Assembly (NCBI GenBank): GCA_902761605.1
Contig: CACWLC010000001.1
Location: forward strand, 1 to 64,000
Origin: an uncultured Prevotellaceae bacterium
GTDB lineage: Bacteria; Bacteroidota; Bacteroidia; Bacteroidales; Bacteroidaceae
DNA: 64,000 nt
Direction of reading: 5' to 3'
Below, one piece after another: positions 15,732 to 24,946 of the stretch. The notes beneath the pieces were generated by a model. It saw only the letters and a program-made list of their open reading frames with translations, ran no database searches and had not been told where the DNA came from. A program made the translations under genes and the position numbers. The stretch's first letter is position 1. Each line of letters begins with the position of its first letter.

Positions 15732-17690
15732 TCAATTTCTGTATGCAGGATTCTGATAAGCTTCTTTCTCAGCCTTTTCCATCTCCATACCGTCAATCTG
15801 ATCTTGAGGAATTGGGCGCAGATAGTGATCAGATGGGATATTACGCGTATAGGTCTTCAATTCTGAATCACCTTGTCCTTTACCTGCAATCTTATAGGTC
15901 TTAGCACGCTCGCCCCACTTCTGAGTACGAACGAGGTCGAACCAACGATATCCTTCACCCCAGAACTCACGGCTACGCTCATCGAGAATAAAGTCGATAG
16001 TAATGGTAGCAGGTGTAGCTGCCAGCATCTCTGCGCTATGGTCAACAGACACAGTTTTTCTGTCGTTCATCACGAAAGTCTGCTTACCTGCACGTTCACG
16101 AAGCACATTCACCAGATTACGAGCCTCAGCATTCTTATTCAGCTTAACAGCTGCCTCAGCACCAAGGAGATAAAACTCAGAGAACTTTGCGATGTTCCAA
16201 GGACGTGGGCTACCACCATTTACCTTTGAACCAAGTCCACCATTATTGTCTGTACGATATATTCCGAGCTTCCAGTTAATGGGGTACTTCTTACGACTGA
16301 TATGATTTACACCAATTACAAAATCAGAACGTCCCTCAATCTCACCAAGGTTAAAGTTTCCACCATTAGCAGCAGTATATTTGATATTAACATCCTCGCT
16401 TTCAGGTAACCAACTGAGGAACACCTCACCCTGATTAATTAGCAATCCATTAGCGCCAATAACGCTAGGCTCTGTATTCCCACTCTTATGCCAGTTGCTG
16501 TAAAGACGCAGGGTGAAAGTAGCATCATAGCGAGAGTCGATAGCTTTAACTGCGTCTTCCCAGACACCACCTTCCATAAATGCATTAGCAACAGGTGCCA
16601 TACGAGTCCAAGGACGACCAAGAGACTGATCAGCCTCACGCTGTACAGGAGCGAAACCACCTCCAGAAGGAGTCTTAGCCTGCAACTGAGTGTAGTTCCA
16701 AGTCTCAAACCAGTAGCCAAAGTTCTCAGGAGCGACACCATTACCCCATCCATATCCAGCACCACCGTTACCATATTTCTCATCCTCGTCATGATCAGCA
16801 TAAAGCATGGTCTCAGAGTTACGGTCGTTGGTTGCTACGTTTACATCGTAGAAAGTAGGCTGGAGTTTATAAGGACCAGGATTGTTGATAGCCTGCATAG
16901 CCACATCATAAGCTTTCTGGTAATAGCTCTGAGCCTGACCAGATTCACGTGAACACTCTGGATATGTAGGAATGTTATTAGGATTCTCGAGCCACCAAGC
17001 GTAGGTCAGATAAGCCTTAGAGAGATACAGACGTGCAAGATTCTTTGTTGCACAACCTTTAAGACGAGGAGTCTCTGGCAAGTCAGCCACAGCCTTCTCC
17101 AAATCAGGGAAGATACACTTTGTATAAACCTCAGGAACAGTGTTACGAACTGATTTGCGAGAAGTAGATGTATTAAACTTTAGTTCACCAGCACCCAGAT
17201 CAAGAGGAACACCACCGAAGGTCTGAACAAGAAGAAAATAGTCGAAAGCACGAAAGAAATAAGCCTCAGCCAGCAAGGCATCACTTATACCAGCAGATGC
17301 ACCATTCTCGATAATACCGCTTGCCGTATTGATATTAGCAAATGCCGTTCCCCATAAGTTTCCTGCATCGCATACTGTTGAGGTAATAGCACCTTCGCCA
17401 GTTTCATCGAGTGATGTAAAATTCAGACCAGAGCCAGACTCTGCATAAGTGTATTCATCTGTACCCGTCTCACAACTGTTCAGATAGTAACCATTGCCAT
17501 AGAACCATCGAAGGTGAGCATAAAGTGAGGTCAGACCTCCCTCGATACCAGTCTTCGTGGTGAAGAATGTAGTATCGAACTGGCTACGAGGCTGCTCGTC
17601 GAGTACGTCAGAGCAGGAAATAATCGTTGTGGAGAGACCACAGCTAACAAGACCCGCAGCAAGGAAATATTTGATATTCTTAGTTTTCAT
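15732..17690 (-). CDS. SusD/RagB family glycan-binding outer-membrane lipoprotein
   Basis: This 652-residue lipoprotein has a signal sequence ending at a lipobox-like IISC (Cys26) followed by the typical SDVLDEQPRSQFD start of SusD proteins. The N-terminal half is helical TPR-like (SusD-like domain, about 30-250), and the C-terminal RagB/SusD domain ends with the common ILDERSREFWGEGYRWFDLVR block (about 570-590) and a proline-rich PIPQDQID. SusD proteins cap the SusC pore and bind glycan at the cell surface. The gene follows susC by 23 bp. Its association with GH115 and a hybrid two-component regulator suggests a xylan-type ligand. Confidence 0.92.
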   Translation of the reverse strand: MKTKNIKYFLAAGLVSCGLSTTIISCSDVLDEQPRSQFDTTFFTTKTGIEGGLTSLYAHLRWFYGNGYYLNSCETGTDEYTYAESGSGLNFTSLDETGEGAITSTVCDAGNLWGTAFANINTASGIIENGASAGISDALLAEAYFFRAFDYFLLVQTFGGVPLDLGAGELKFNTSTSRKSVRNTVPEVYTKCIFPDLEKAVADLPETPRLKGCATKNLARLYLSKAYLTYAWWLENPNNIPTYPECSRESGQAQSYYQKAYDVAMQAINNPGPYKLQPTFYDVNVATNDRNSETMLYADHDEDEKYGNGGAGYGWGNGVAPENFGYWFETWNYTQLQAKTPSGGGFAPVQREADQSLGRPWTRMAPVANAFMEGGVWEDAVKAIDSRYDATFTLRLYSNWHKSGNTEPSVIGANGLLINQGEVFLSWLPESEDVNIKYTAANGGNFNLGEIEGRSDFVIGVNHISRKKYPINWKLGIYRTDNNGGLGSKVNGGSPRPWNIAKFSEFYLLGAEAAVKLNKNAEARNLVNVLRERAGKQTFVMNDRKTVSVDHSAEMLAATPATITIDFILDERSREFWGEGYRWFDLVRTQKWGERAKTYKIAGKGQGDSELKTYTRNIPSDHYLRPIPQDQIDGMEMEKAEKEAYQNPAYRN

Positions 17691-17713
17691 AACTCTTTAT
17701 TCTTAAATGATAA

Positions 17714-20700
17714 TTAGAATGTAACGTTAACTCCTAACAAGAAGTTGCGAGTAGAAGGTGTATTATAACCAATAATAGGCATCTTATGTTTGCCTGTATA
17801 ACCATCTACAGGTACAGCTGTGTTCTGTGTCGCATACGAGTTGGTTTCTGGATCAAGACCGCACTCATTTGTGAAAGGAGAGAACAGAACGAATGGGTTC
17901 TGGACTGTAGCATATAGACGCAAGCGACTGATACCAAGATCCTTAACAGCCTTCAGTTTAGCGAAATCATAACCCAATGTGATTGCACGAATCTTAAGAT
18001 AACCACCATTGAAATAACCCATAGTAGAACCATACTTAGCATTATCGGTATCACCTGCACCTGCTGGTTTTGGATACTTGGCACCTGTATTCTCCTCGGT
18101 CCAATAGTCAACGTCGAGCTGTCCACGACGTCCTGTAAGCATATTCAGATAACCGCTTGAAGAATGAATTGCAGAAATAACCTTACCACCAATCTGGAAA
18201 GCACCAATGATATTGAAATCAAAGTTCTTATATGTAACAGTAGAGTTGAAACCACCAAGAAGATCTGGCTCCATGCTCTGTATACGTCGGTCGTCAGGAC
18301 CTATCTTACGTGTTGGCACGCCATTGGCATCAAGTACATCATCATTATAAGCAACCTTAATCATGCCCAAATTTCCGCCTGGTTCAAGAATTTCGAAGTT
18401 TGTTGTCTTTGTTCCGTCTGGAAGAGTAACCTCATAGACATCCTCCTCATTCCAAAGGCCAACTTTCTCATAGTCGTAGATTACATCTATAGGATAACCA
18501 ACGAACCAACGGTTATTTACGTCTTCTTCAGAACCAGAAGCCAGTTCCACCAATTTGTTACGGTTCTGGTAGAGGTTAATACCAGCCTCCCAGTTCCAAC
18601 CGTTCTTATTGTCAATAATGATACCATTCAAAGAGAACTCCCATCCCTTGTTCTGAGTCTTACCGATGTTACCTGTAAAGCTGCTTACACCAGAGGTAGA
18701 AGGCATAGATACATCGAGAAGAATATCGCTGGTCTTCTGAGTGTAGTACTCAAATGATCCAGAAAGACGTCCATTGAAAAGTGAGAAGTCAATACCGAAG
18801 TTCCATGTTTTAGAAAATTCCCATCCTAAGTCTGGGTTAGGAAGTGCATTAACGAAGTAACCTGCCTTGTAGTCAGAGCCAAAGTTATAGTTACGTATTG
18901 CAAGTCCGCCAAGTGTAGAATAAGGAGAAATGGCCTGGTTAGATGTCTCACCATATCCTACACGGAACTTAAGATTATCAATCCAAGTAAGATTCTCCAT
19001 GAACTCCTCACGTGCAATATTCCAACCAGCGCTTACAGCTGGGTATGTGTGCCACTTATGACCTTGAGCCAGACGTGAAGAACCATCTGAGCGTAGAGCA
19101 GCAGAAAGCATATACTTATTATCATAAGAGTACATTACACGACCCATCCAAGAGATTAGACCACTCTGCCAATAGTTGTAACCAGAGAGATTAGACTGAC
19201 CAAGAGCCTTATCGAGTGCATAGTACTGGAAATTATCAGATGGGATCTCCTGTGCAGAGGCTCCTGTTGACTCATAAGTAGTCTTTTCAGCAGAATACAT
19301 ACCAACAACGTTGATATTGTGTTTTTCAGCGAAAGTGCGATCGAAGGTAATAAGGTTCTCAACAGTCCAGTTATAGGTCTGGTTCTCACCAATACCACCA
19401 CCATTTACAGCATTCTCATCCTTATTAAGAACGCCAGTACCTGTGAAGTTACCATTTTTGGATGAACGATAGTTCAGACCCACGTTTACACGATAGCTCA
19501 GTCCCTCAACCCAAGGACACTGTATTTCTGCGAACAAAGTATTGTAAGAACCAAGACCCTTAGTCTCGTTAACCCACAAGTCACCCAGACTCTCAGCATT
19601 CTCTCTGATAAGCACTGGCTTATCATCAGTTTGCAGAGCAATGTAGCGCTTGATGTTGCCATTCTCGTCATAAGGACTTGACAATGGGCTTTGGCTGAGT
19701 ACACCACCGATATCGCTTCTTCCTTCAGACTTGCGATAGCTTGTATTGGTGCTCAGACCTAAGCGGAAGAACTTACCAATCTTCTGATCGAAGTTTCCAC
19801 GTAATGAAATACGATTATACTGCTCTGTTGGAATCACAGACTCATCGTGATAATATCCACCACCGAAACTGTAGCTACCACCATTTGTTCCACCTGTTAC
19901 GCTTACATCGTGGCTGTGACCTATAGCTGTCTTGTAATAAAGATCCTGCCAATCAGTATTGATATCATCACTCTCATCAGCAGAGTTAACATACTTTCCA
20001 GCATACTTACGGAACTTAGAGTATGTAGGTCCATCCATCATAGGATACTTCTTAAATACCGTCTTGAAGCTTACATAGCCATTATAGGTTACCTTTGCAG
20101 GAGTTCCCTGAGCACCCTTAACAGTAGTGATGATGATGACACCATTGGCACCACGAGAACCGTAGATAGCTGTAGCAGAGGCATCCTTCAGGATATCCAT
20201 CGACTTGATGTCGGAAGGATTAATATCAGAGAGAGCACCCATGAATGGAATACCATCGAGCACAATCAGAGGGTCGTTAGAAGCACTCAGAGAGCGCTGA
20301 CCACGAATACGGATCTGCATTTCTTCGCCTGGCTTAGATGATGTCTGTGTCATCAGCACACCAGCCACACGACCCTGAAGGGCCTGAGCAGCATTGGTAG
20401 CTGCAATCTGGTTAAGTTTCTCACCACCGATGTTGGCAACAGAACCAGTAACGGCCTCACGACGCTGGGTACCATAACCGATAACCACAACCTCGTTGAC
20501 TACATGACCGTCTTCCTTAAGATTTACGCGAACGTTATCGCCTGCCTTAATCTCCTGAGACACATATCCTACATAAGAGATTACGAGCGTAGCGCCCGGC
20601 TTTACATTGAGAGAGAAGTTACCGTCGAAATCGGTTACAGTACCATTATTAGTACCCTTCTCCATTACGGTAGCACCAATCAGCGGACCCTGAGAGTCGG

Positions 20701-20836
20701 CCACATGACCAGTTGCCTGCTTCGTTTGCTGTACGGAAGCTACTGACTCAGTAGCTGCCGAAGCCTGTTGTGCAGAGATCATGCCCAGAAAGCACAATCC
20801 TACAAACACGGCTGTTTTCTTTGCTTTGAAACTCAT
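17714..20836 (-). CDS. SusC/RagA TonB-linked outer-membrane transporter
   Basis: This 1040-residue protein has a signal peptide (about 1-27), a carboxypeptidase-D-regulatory-like domain (about 38-115, with GATVMEKGTNNGTVTDFDG), a TonB-box-like stretch (NEVVVIGYGTQRRE), a plug domain (about 120-240, with the family hallmark LKDASATAIYGSRGANGVI) and a C-terminal 22-strand barrel. SusC proteins import oligosaccharides captured by SusD using TonB energy. It is the first gene of the susCD operon from the -7 element at 20887 and is flanked upstream by its probable regulator. Confidence 0.93.
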   Translation of the reverse strand: MSFKAKKTAVFVGLCFLGMISAQQASAATESVASVQQTKQATGHVADSQGPLIGATVMEKGTNNGTVTDFDGNFSLNVKPGATLVISYVGYVSQEIKAGDNVRVNLKEDGHVVNEVVVIGYGTQRREAVTGSVANIGGEKLNQIAATNAAQALQGRVAGVLMTQTSSKPGEEMQIRIRGQRSLSASNDPLIVLDGIPFMGALSDINPSDIKSMDILKDASATAIYGSRGANGVIIITTVKGAQGTPAKVTYNGYVSFKTVFKKYPMMDGPTYSKFRKYAGKYVNSADESDDINTDWQDLYYKTAIGHSHDVSVTGGTNGGSYSFGGGYYHDESVIPTEQYNRISLRGNFDQKIGKFFRLGLSTNTSYRKSEGRSDIGGVLSQSPLSSPYDENGNIKRYIALQTDDKPVLIRENAESLGDLWVNETKGLGSYNTLFAEIQCPWVEGLSYRVNVGLNYRSSKNGNFTGTGVLNKDENAVNGGGIGENQTYNWTVENLITFDRTFAEKHNINVVGMYSAEKTTYESTGASAQEIPSDNFQYYALDKALGQSNLSGYNYWQSGLISWMGRVMYSYDNKYMLSAALRSDGSSRLAQGHKWHTYPAVSAGWNIAREEFMENLTWIDNLKFRVGYGETSNQAISPYSTLGGLAIRNYNFGSDYKAGYFVNALPNPDLGWEFSKTWNFGIDFSLFNGRLSGSFEYYTQKTSDILLDVSMPSTSGVSSFTGNIGKTQNKGWEFSLNGIIIDNKNGWNWEAGINLYQNRNKLVELASGSEEDVNNRWFVGYPIDVIYDYEKVGLWNEEDVYEVTLPDGTKTTNFEILEPGGNLGMIKVAYNDDVLDANGVPTRKIGPDDRRIQSMEPDLLGGFNSTVTYKNFDFNIIGAFQIGGKVISAIHSSSGYLNMLTGRRGQLDVDYWTEENTGAKYPKPAGAGDTDNAKYGSTMGYFNGGYLKIRAITLGYDFAKLKAVKDLGISRLRLYATVQNPFVLFSPFTNECGLDPETNSYATQNTAVPVDGYTGKHKMPIIGYNTPSTRNFLLGVNVTF

Positions 20837-20886
20837 ACGTTTGGTTTGTTAGTGAATAATTGTAATAATGATAATAAATTTTGCGG

Positions 20887-20894
20887 CAAAATTA
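20887..20894 (-). promoter_or_regulatory. -7 element for the first susCD operon
   Basis: The minus strand reads TAATTTTG (TAnnTTTG), 50 bp before the susC start, in the 104-bp gap after the regulator gene. Confidence 0.55.
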
Positions 20895-20940
20895 CTATCA
20901 TTTCCTTATTCACCCCTTTAACGTATGTTTCGCAATGTTT

Positions 20941-23900
20941 TCAATTTGTTTCAGACTTCGCTTTCTGCTCAATATACTCTGTTGGTGAAACGCCGAACTG
21001 TTTTCTGAATACAGTAGAGAAATGTGCGAGATTACTGAATCCAACAGCATAAGCCACCTGGGTAACATTCACCTTCTGCTCCTTCAAAAGACGCACTGCC
21101 TGTTCAAGACGGATGTTTCTGATGAACTCACTTACGGGTAGTCCTGTCATCTCCTTCATCTTCCGATGCAGCTGTGCACGACTGATGCCAACCTCGGATG
21201 TAAGCACCTCAACATTGAAGTCGCTGTCAGAGAGATGGTCGTTGATAACCTTCATGATGCGTTCCATGAGGACCTCGTCATTACCCTTTACCACCTTATC
21301 CTCAATTTTGTCCTTCTGCTGCTGAGAACCAGAATACTTTCCCTTCAGACGCAGATTCTTGTTGATGAGGTTATTTATCACCATGTGCAGCTCATCCATA
21401 TCAAACGGCTTTGCGAGATATGCATCAGCACCCTTTTCCAATCCCTCAAGACGATTAGAGACATCCGCCTTAGAAGTAAGCATCACAACAGGGATGTGGC
21501 TGATGTTCATATTCGTCTTAATCATACGGAGAAGCGTAAAGCCATCCATCTCAGGCATCATCACATCGCTGACCACGAGATCATACTGCTTATCTGTATC
21601 CACGCCCTCCAGAAGCTTGTGCAGAGCATCACGACCACTTGTCACTGCTGTGATATAATAATAGCCACCCAGTTCCTGAATGATATAATTACCTATCTCA
21701 GCATCATCATCCACTATCAGCACCCTATAGTTAGACTGGGCCTTTCTGTGGCTCCTGTTCTCCACTTCCTCCTCCTGTTGCAGCTCTTCCTTTGAGAAAT
21801 GCTCATTACCCAGAGGCAGACGAACGGTGAATATACTACCCTGAGCATCCTGACGGTTGGCCGCTTCTATCGTTCCATGATGCATAGAAACGATCATCTT
21901 ACAGAGGTTCAGTCCGATACCTGTTCCTTCGATATGCATCGAACGCGAGGTTGCACCCTGATAGAATCTATCGAAGATCTTCTGAACATCACCCTTGATG
22001 CCCATACCGTTGTCGATGACCTGTAGTTCTGCTGTCTTATTGTCTGGCTGAGATATTCGCACAGTAATCTCACCATTGTCATAAGTATACTTGAACGCAT
22101 TCGATAGCAGATTATCGAGAACCTTATCCAGGCCGTTACGATCCAGCCAGACATTCAGCTTGTCTGTCTCTGGGGCATAGGTAAAGTTGATGCCTCTCTC
22201 CTTTGCAGTATAGACATACGACTTAAGGACATTACCGACATACTGCACGATATCTGTCTCCTGACAATGCAGTTTCATCTGCTGTTTGTCAATCTTGCGG
22301 ATATCAAGTATCTGATTTACAAGATTCTGCACACGACTGGCATTATGCTCTATCGTCTTCAGATCGTCCATCACATCACTATCGAGGTCGCGTTTCATGA
22401 GTTTATGCAACGGGCTCATAATAAGCGTCAACGGTGATCGGATATCGTGGGTGGCATTGATAAGAAACTTCATCTTCTCCTCGTCCAGCTGCTGATGAGC
22501 CCTCTTACGATAGCTCCATGCCACGAATCCAACAAGAGCCAGAAGAGCAAACATATAAATAATGTACGCGAGAGACGACAAATACCAAGGAGCACGTACC
22601 ACGATATGATACATCTTTGACTCTGTATATACCCCATTCTCCATTGCTCTCACCTCCATCACATAAGAGCCTGGCTGAAGATGATGGAACGAAACGATAT
22701 TACTACCATCGGCTGTACGAGTCCAGTCAGATGCACCATTAAGGCGATATTCATATATCACACTCTCGGCATTGGAATAGTTCAGCGTAGAGAATTCCAT
22801 AGTAAAGGTATTGTCGATATACGACACCTCAAAACGGTCGCTCTTTGACGTACTACCATAAACCACCTGAGAGCCATCAGACAGAGTACTTGTATTGACA
22901 GGATTTCCTCCGATAAAGAATCCTGTGAGCTGAACTTCACCCTGCTTGTAGCGGCTGTTACGCAATGCGTCTGGCTCAAATGAGGTTATACCATCGCTGA
23001 AGCCAAACCACACCCTGTCGTCGGCAGTATGCATCTTCACACCACTCACATACTCATGAGTAGCAAGTCCGTTGCCACGTATATAGCTTACGAAGCTATT
23101 CTTCTGGCGCTGATAATGCCATATACCCACAGTGGTGCTACACCATAAATCGCCAGAATGATCCTCAACGATATCACAAACTATCTTATTACTCAAAGCC
23201 TCTGCTCCTGGGAAAGGAACTGCCTCTTTTTTCTTGGAGTCATAATAATAAAGGCCAGTAGTCGTACCAAAGAGGATGCGACGGTCAGATGTCTCACAGA
23301 CAGACTGTATGGCATGATAATCGAGCACCACCTCCCAGCCATAAGGATGGAAATGCTGTTCCTCAGGATCATAGCAGTTCACTCCAGAGGCTGTACATAG
23401 CCAGAGCTTTCCCCTGCTGTCGACATACATTGCTGACACCCAGTCGTTGTGTAGACGTCCGTCCTTACCGTCTCCATCACGCATGGAAAATCTGCGTACC
23501 TCGCCTGTGGAGATATCGTAGGAGCAGAATCCCTCACCAAAAAGAGAGAAAAAGAGATGCCCATTCCCATCATCAGCCATAGCATTAATGAATCCATTGC
23601 TGAATGATACTTTCAACTGGGCACTGCCAGTATATGGATTATAAGCATAGACACATCCGTTAGTACCAACCCAATAGCTACCCTTCTTGTCACGATACAA
23701 GATATATGTTCCAACTGGGGATGACGGATGAGCAACAATCCTACCTTCTGTATCGATACCAAAGATACCGTTATTCTGTACTGAACACCACAAGAGACCA
23801 TCGCCAGCATCGCAGAGTGAGGTGAGAGAACCACCTACATTCATGTGAAGATCGGCAAACTTCCAAGTCTGGAACTGAGGCTTCTGCTGAGGTAAGAGAA

Positions 23901-24849
23901 GCAGGCCGCGCTTCTGACAGCCTACCCACAGATTATCCTGATTATCCTCAAAGAGAGCCCATACATTAGTGGTATTCAAATCGAATGAAGCACTCTGATA
24001 CACATATCTTTTCAATTGTCGCTCGCCTCTTGGCACAAAACAGAGACCATTACCCATCGTTCCGATATACAGATTTCCACGACGGTCAATCATCGCTGTA
24101 CGGAAGAGAAGATCCTTACCGCTGAGGGCACTCTGATCGAAATAGTCTGTATGCATCTGCCCATCACGATAATAGAGAAGACCATGAATACAAACCATCA
24201 CTACACCACCTTCGTAATCTACGAAACCTGTTACAGTGCCATAAGGAGACTCAAACTCCGTCAGTTTTCCGTCTGGTGTTCTTCTTGCAACCTTACTTCC
24301 ATGACCGGATTTCCAGAAAGCGCCCTCACTATCGAGCATGATATAGCTGAAGTAATTGTTATCACCCAGGGCATAACCCTCCAGCTTTTCTGTCTTATGG
24401 GTATTTATGTTCATACGAAACAAACCGTATCCTGCCGTTCCTATCAACAAATTGCTCTCGTCCTCCTGAGTAATATCATTGATACGAGGCACACCTTTCG
24501 CTCCCTCAAGTTTGATATGCACGAACTCATCGTTTACATTATCGTAGAGATCCAGACCTTTTTGTGTCCCTACCCACAGATTACCATAGGAGTCAACAAA
24601 AAGAGATGAGATAATATTACTGCTGAGAGTTGTTGGATTGTTCGTTTCATGGATATAATTCGTAAACCGATAGCCATCATATTTGTTCAGACCATATTCT
24701 GTTCCTACCCAGATATAGCCCACCTTATCCTGGCAGATATTAGTAATCTGATTGCTCGACAGCTTCTCAGATGTATAGAAATGTCCACTCTGAGCCCATG
24801 CCAGAATGGTTACGAACACAAGTGTAACAACAATTAGGAACCTTTTCAT
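20941..24849 (-). CDS. Hybrid two-component system regulator (HTCS)
   Basis: This 1302-residue inner-membrane protein fuses sensor and regulator. After a signal peptide (about 1-19) come two-component regulator propeller repeats (about 25-660, with repeated VGTxxGLxxYD-like units), a Y_Y_Y domain (about 680-745), a transmembrane helix (about 760-782), HisKA with His801 (THDIRSPL), HATPase_c, a receiver domain with phospho-acceptor Asp1095 (VVSDVMMP), and a C-terminal AraC-type DNA-binding domain (about 1195-1300). Such proteins sense oligosaccharides in the periplasm and activate the adjacent utilization locus. Its position just before susC-susD points to that operon as target. Its promoter abuts the terminator of the upstream amylolytic operon. 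Confidence 0.93.
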   Translation of the reverse strand: MKRFLIVVTLVFVTILAWAQSGHFYTSEKLSSNQITNICQDKVGYIWVGTEYGLNKYDGYRFTNYIHETNNPTTLSSNIISSLFVDSYGNLWVGTQKGLDLYDNVNDEFVHIKLEGAKGVPRINDITQEDESNLLIGTAGYGLFRMNINTHKTEKLEGYALGDNNYFSYIMLDSEGAFWKSGHGSKVARRTPDGKLTEFESPYGTVTGFVDYEGGVVMVCIHGLLYYRDGQMHTDYFDQSALSGKDLLFRTAMIDRRGNLYIGTMGNGLCFVPRGERQLKRYVYQSASFDLNTTNVWALFEDNQDNLWVGCQKRGLLLLPQQKPQFQTWKFADLHMNVGGSLTSLCDAGDGLLWCSVQNNGIFGIDTEGRIVAHPSSPVGTYILYRDKKGSYWVGTNGCVYAYNPYTGSAQLKVSFSNGFINAMADDGNGHLFFSLFGEGFCSYDISTGEVRRFSMRDGDGKDGRLHNDWVSAMYVDSRGKLWLCTASGVNCYDPEEQHFHPYGWEVVLDYHAIQSVCETSDRRILFGTTTGLYYYDSKKKEAVPFPGAEALSNKIVCDIVEDHSGDLWCSTTVGIWHYQRQKNSFVSYIRGNGLATHEYVSGVKMHTADDRVWFGFSDGITSFEPDALRNSRYKQGEVQLTGFFIGGNPVNTSTLSDGSQVVYGSTSKSDRFEVSYIDNTFTMEFSTLNYSNAESVIYEYRLNGASDWTRTADGSNIVSFHHLQPGSYVMEVRAMENGVYTESKMYHIVVRAPWYLSSLAYIIYMFALLALVGFVAWSYRKRAHQQLDEEKMKFLINATHDIRSPLTLIMSPLHKLMKRDLDSDVMDDLKTIEHNASRVQNLVNQILDIRKIDKQQMKLHCQETDIVQYVGNVLKSYVYTAKERGINFTYAPETDKLNVWLDRNGLDKVLDNLLSNAFKYTYDNGEITVRISQPDNKTAELQVIDNGMGIKGDVQKIFDRFYQGATSRSMHIEGTGIGLNLCKMIVSMHHGTIEAANRQDAQGSIFTVRLPLGNEHFSKEELQQEEEVENRSHRKAQSNYRVLIVDDDAEIGNYIIQELGGYYYITAVTSGRDALHKLLEGVDTDKQYDLVVSDVMMPEMDGFTLLRMIKTNMNISHIPVVMLTSKADVSNRLEGLEKGADAYLAKPFDMDELHMVINNLINKNLRLKGKYSGSQQQKDKIEDKVVKGNDEVLMERIMKVINDHLSDSDFNVEVLTSEVGISRAQLHRKMKEMTGLPVSEFIRNIRLEQAVRLLKEQKVNVTQVAYAVGFSNLAHFSTVFRKQFGVSPTEYIEQKAKSETN

Positions 24850-24876
24850 TTTAATTGGCTATTCAATTTTATGGCG

Positions 24877-24884
24877 CAAAGATA
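24877..24884 (-). promoter_or_regulatory. -7 element for the HTCS gene
   Basis: The minus strand reads TATCTTTG (TAnnTTTG), 27 bp before the start codon. The upstream -33 region falls inside the terminator hairpin at 24894-24927. Confidence 0.6.
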
Positions 24885-24893
24885 ATAAAAAAA

Positions 24894-24927
24894 AACAACT
24901 CCCGCAAATTTTATGCAAGGAGTTGTT
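24894..24927 (-). terminator. Terminator of the amylolytic operon
   Basis: The minus-strand stem AACAACTCC/GGAGTTGTT has nine perfect pairs and is followed by TTTTTTTATTATC, a strong intrinsic terminator 19 bp after the stop at 24947. Confidence 0.88.
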
Positions 24928-24946
24928 ATTTCTCGCCGTATACCTC

